DNA from: Parabacteroides massiliensis
GTDB taxonomy: Bacteria > Bacteroidota > Bacteroidia > Bacteroidales > Tannerellaceae
Length of the DNA: 64,000 nt
NCBI RefSeq assembly: GCF_900155425.1
Contig: NZ_LT700189.1
Location: 551,787 to 615,786 of the forward strand
Direction of reading: 5' to 3'
The position numbers and the translations under genes are program-made. Of the stretch, positions 62,620-64,000 are shown piece by piece. The notes under the pieces are model-generated. The model saw only the letters and a list, made by a program, of their open reading frames with translations. It had not been told where the DNA came from and did not search any database. The first letter of the stretch is position 1; each line of letters opens with the position of its first letter.

Positions 62620-62809
62620 GCGTATATGATTGAATTATTTGACTTCCGGCTAAATATAGAAACAAATTTTGTACAATCCGGAATAATTACTTATTCATTT
62701 GTTTTTATTAAGCAAATTATGATCAACAGCAGAAAAGAGGATTTTCGATGAGAAGATAGCTCATAAGGGATTAACTAATAATATTGTATGAATTTGATGT
62801 ACAATCTCT

Positions 62810-62840
62810 CCAATTGCGAAATCACTGATTTCGCAATTGG
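62810..62840. promoter_or_regulatory. 13-bp perfect palindrome at the start of the truncated nuclease gene
   Basis: CCAATTGCGAAAT (62810-62822), loop CACTG, ATTTCGCAATTGG (62828-62840). It ends just where the nuclease frame begins (62837), so it marks the truncation junction or controls whatever is expressed from here. Confidence 0.6.
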
Positions 62841-63580
62841 ATGAATATAATTTCACCCTCCCTATTAAGCATCTGGATTGGACGCACAATCTTGTATTGA
62901 TAAAGCAGGTTAAAGATATTCGTGCACGCTATTGGTATATGGTCCAGAGCATTACCAATCACTGGACGACACGCTATCTGCAAGAAGCCATCAAACTTGA
63001 TGATTATGGCAAGCATGGAGCGTTGGCTAACAATTTCACTGAAACCCTGCCTGTACCGGAAGCAAATGATGTGAAATCAATGCTCAAAGACCCATATATA
63101 TTTGATATGCTGACTTTCACTGAGCAATACAATGAGCGTGACGTGGAAATCGGTTTGGTGAAGCATGTGGAGAAATTCCTTGTAGAAATGGGTGCTGGCT
63201 TTGCTTTCATGGGACGGCAGTATCACATAGAGGTGTCAGGTGATGATTATTATATTGACATATTGATGTATAATACCTTTCTGCACCGCTATTTGGTGAT
63301 TGAATTGAAAGATACGGAATTTATACCGGAGTATATCGGCAAACTGAATTTCTACTGCTCTGCCGTAGATGATGTTCTTTGTCGAGAGGAGGACAGCCGG
63401 ACTATCGGACTGTTGCTTTGCAAGAGTAAAGACCGCATCAAGGCAGAATATGCCTTGCGTGATATTCAGAAGCCTATCGGAATTTCCGATTATGAATTAG
63501 GGCAAGCTCTACCGAAAGATTTCCGAGGTAGTTTGCCTACTATTGAAAAAATTGAGAAAGAATTAGAATCTGACAGGTGA
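62837..63580 (+). pseudogene. 5'-truncated PDDEXK nuclease (YhcG/DUF1016 family)
   Basis: 247 codons from a TTG; no ATG fits. The C-terminal nuclease domain is intact: GRQYHIEVSGDDYYIDILMY and YLVIELKDTEF give the D and ExK residues, followed by PEYIGKLNFYCSAVDD and PIGISDYELGQALP, all YhcG signatures. The N-terminal DUF1016_N region (about 100 residues of the usual 350) is missing apart from its end (LDWTHNLVLIKQVKDIRAR). YhcG-like proteins accompany type I restriction loci; none is here. It may be a fragment moved by recombination. Confidence 0.75.
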
Positions 63581-64000
63581 TAAACAAAAATAGTAATATT
63601 TTCAAGACAAATTATTCCCTCTAATTAGGGTTCGCTGAATAAATCATTTCAAATTAATCGCAGAGACTGCTTGAAGTTAAAAAAACGACAATCTCAGCGA
63701 TTGGTATACAGATCAAGTGCCCACCATAATTTCGCTATAATTTCGCTCGTCAATCCAATCTATGATCTCGGTTACCCCTCTACGATGTGTCTTGCCCTTT
63801 TGACATTTAGATAGGAGAAAGAGGGGTTTCGCTATTAAACTGAATGTTAAAAAATATTAGCCTTGCGGGTAATTTCAAATAGAAGCCTTACTAATCCGAT
63901 TTTTGTGGGGTAGTGCTATCTTTTTGATATTTGATAAAAGAAGATTCGCAGGGAATTCTTGTTGGGATTCTTCCGTTTTTTTTATTTTCTTCATATTATT
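63581..64000. other. AT-rich end of window, no gene recognised
   Basis: No frame longer than a few dozen codons with family features was seen. A 20-bp stretch CCACCATAATTTCGCTATAA at about 63721-63740 also occurs within the M48 gene (about 61965-61984), hinting at a small recombination or duplication. The stretch may belong to a mobile element that continues outside. Confidence 0.4.

Overview
The window looks like a chromosome segment of a gut Bacteroidales bacterium, most likely Parabacteroides or a close relative. The support is: Bacteroidetes-type promoters (TTG or TTTG, about 20 bp, then TAnnTTTG) in front of many genes, fimbrillin-type lipoproteins, a PCMD-domain protein, Bacteroidales-only DUF families, and an almost complete lack of Shine-Dalgarno dependence. 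The species call is inference.

Positions 1-40,330 are ordinary core chromosome of moderately high GC. In order they hold: the 3' part of a heavy-metal RND pump with a two-component system (1-3360); two small membrane proteins, a D-lactate dehydrogenase and a patatin-like phospholipase (3436-5833); a VapBC-like toxin-antitoxin pair (5961-6634); a sulfate activation cluster (cysQ, SLC13 permease, cysC, cysD, cysN, sulfotransferase, PCMD protein; 6714-15741) with an IS982-family element between cysC and cysD; ligA, a DUF6913-like gene and dapA (15813-19354); an AraC regulator opposite a flavodoxin, small proteins and an esterase (19521-22752); formate-tetrahydrofolate ligase; and a cobalamin region (24615-36071). 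In the cobalamin region a riboswitch precedes a BtuFCD-type importer and a lipoprotein. Five minus-strand genes encode all nine corrin-ring activities from CbiL to CbiC, four of these genes being two-activity fusions. An acyl-CoA ligase, a DUF1080 protein and the ABC-F factor EttA follow.

A tRNA-Lys(UUU) gene at 40,627 marks the change to an AT-richer accessory region (about 40,700-64,000). This contains gene remnants, a membrane-anchored AraC-type regulator followed by phased direct repeats and a four-gene fimbrillin operon, an ISAs1 pseudogene, an IS21-family element whose istA is split by a frameshift and whose istB carries an internal stop, three fragments of group II intron 5' ends (two inside a 318-bp direct duplication that brackets about 7.8 kb), a LuxR-type regulator, a nucleotidyltransferase-like protein, a HelD-like helicase with a decayed second copy, a BsuBI/PstI-type restriction-modification pair, an M48 peptidase and a truncated PDDEXK nuclease gene.

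The most unusual signals are non-coding. Three 60-bp arrays each hold three 16-bp palindromes at an exact 22-bp pitch (5816, 22772, 37883). A TTGACAATTG-type intergenic repeat has entered reading frames, including cysN and a signal peptide. Direct repeats at a 21-bp pitch lie upstream of the fimbrillin promoter. A perfect 19-bp hairpin lies inside the coding sequence of the membrane regulator. All functions are read from sequence and remembered family features; no database search was run.
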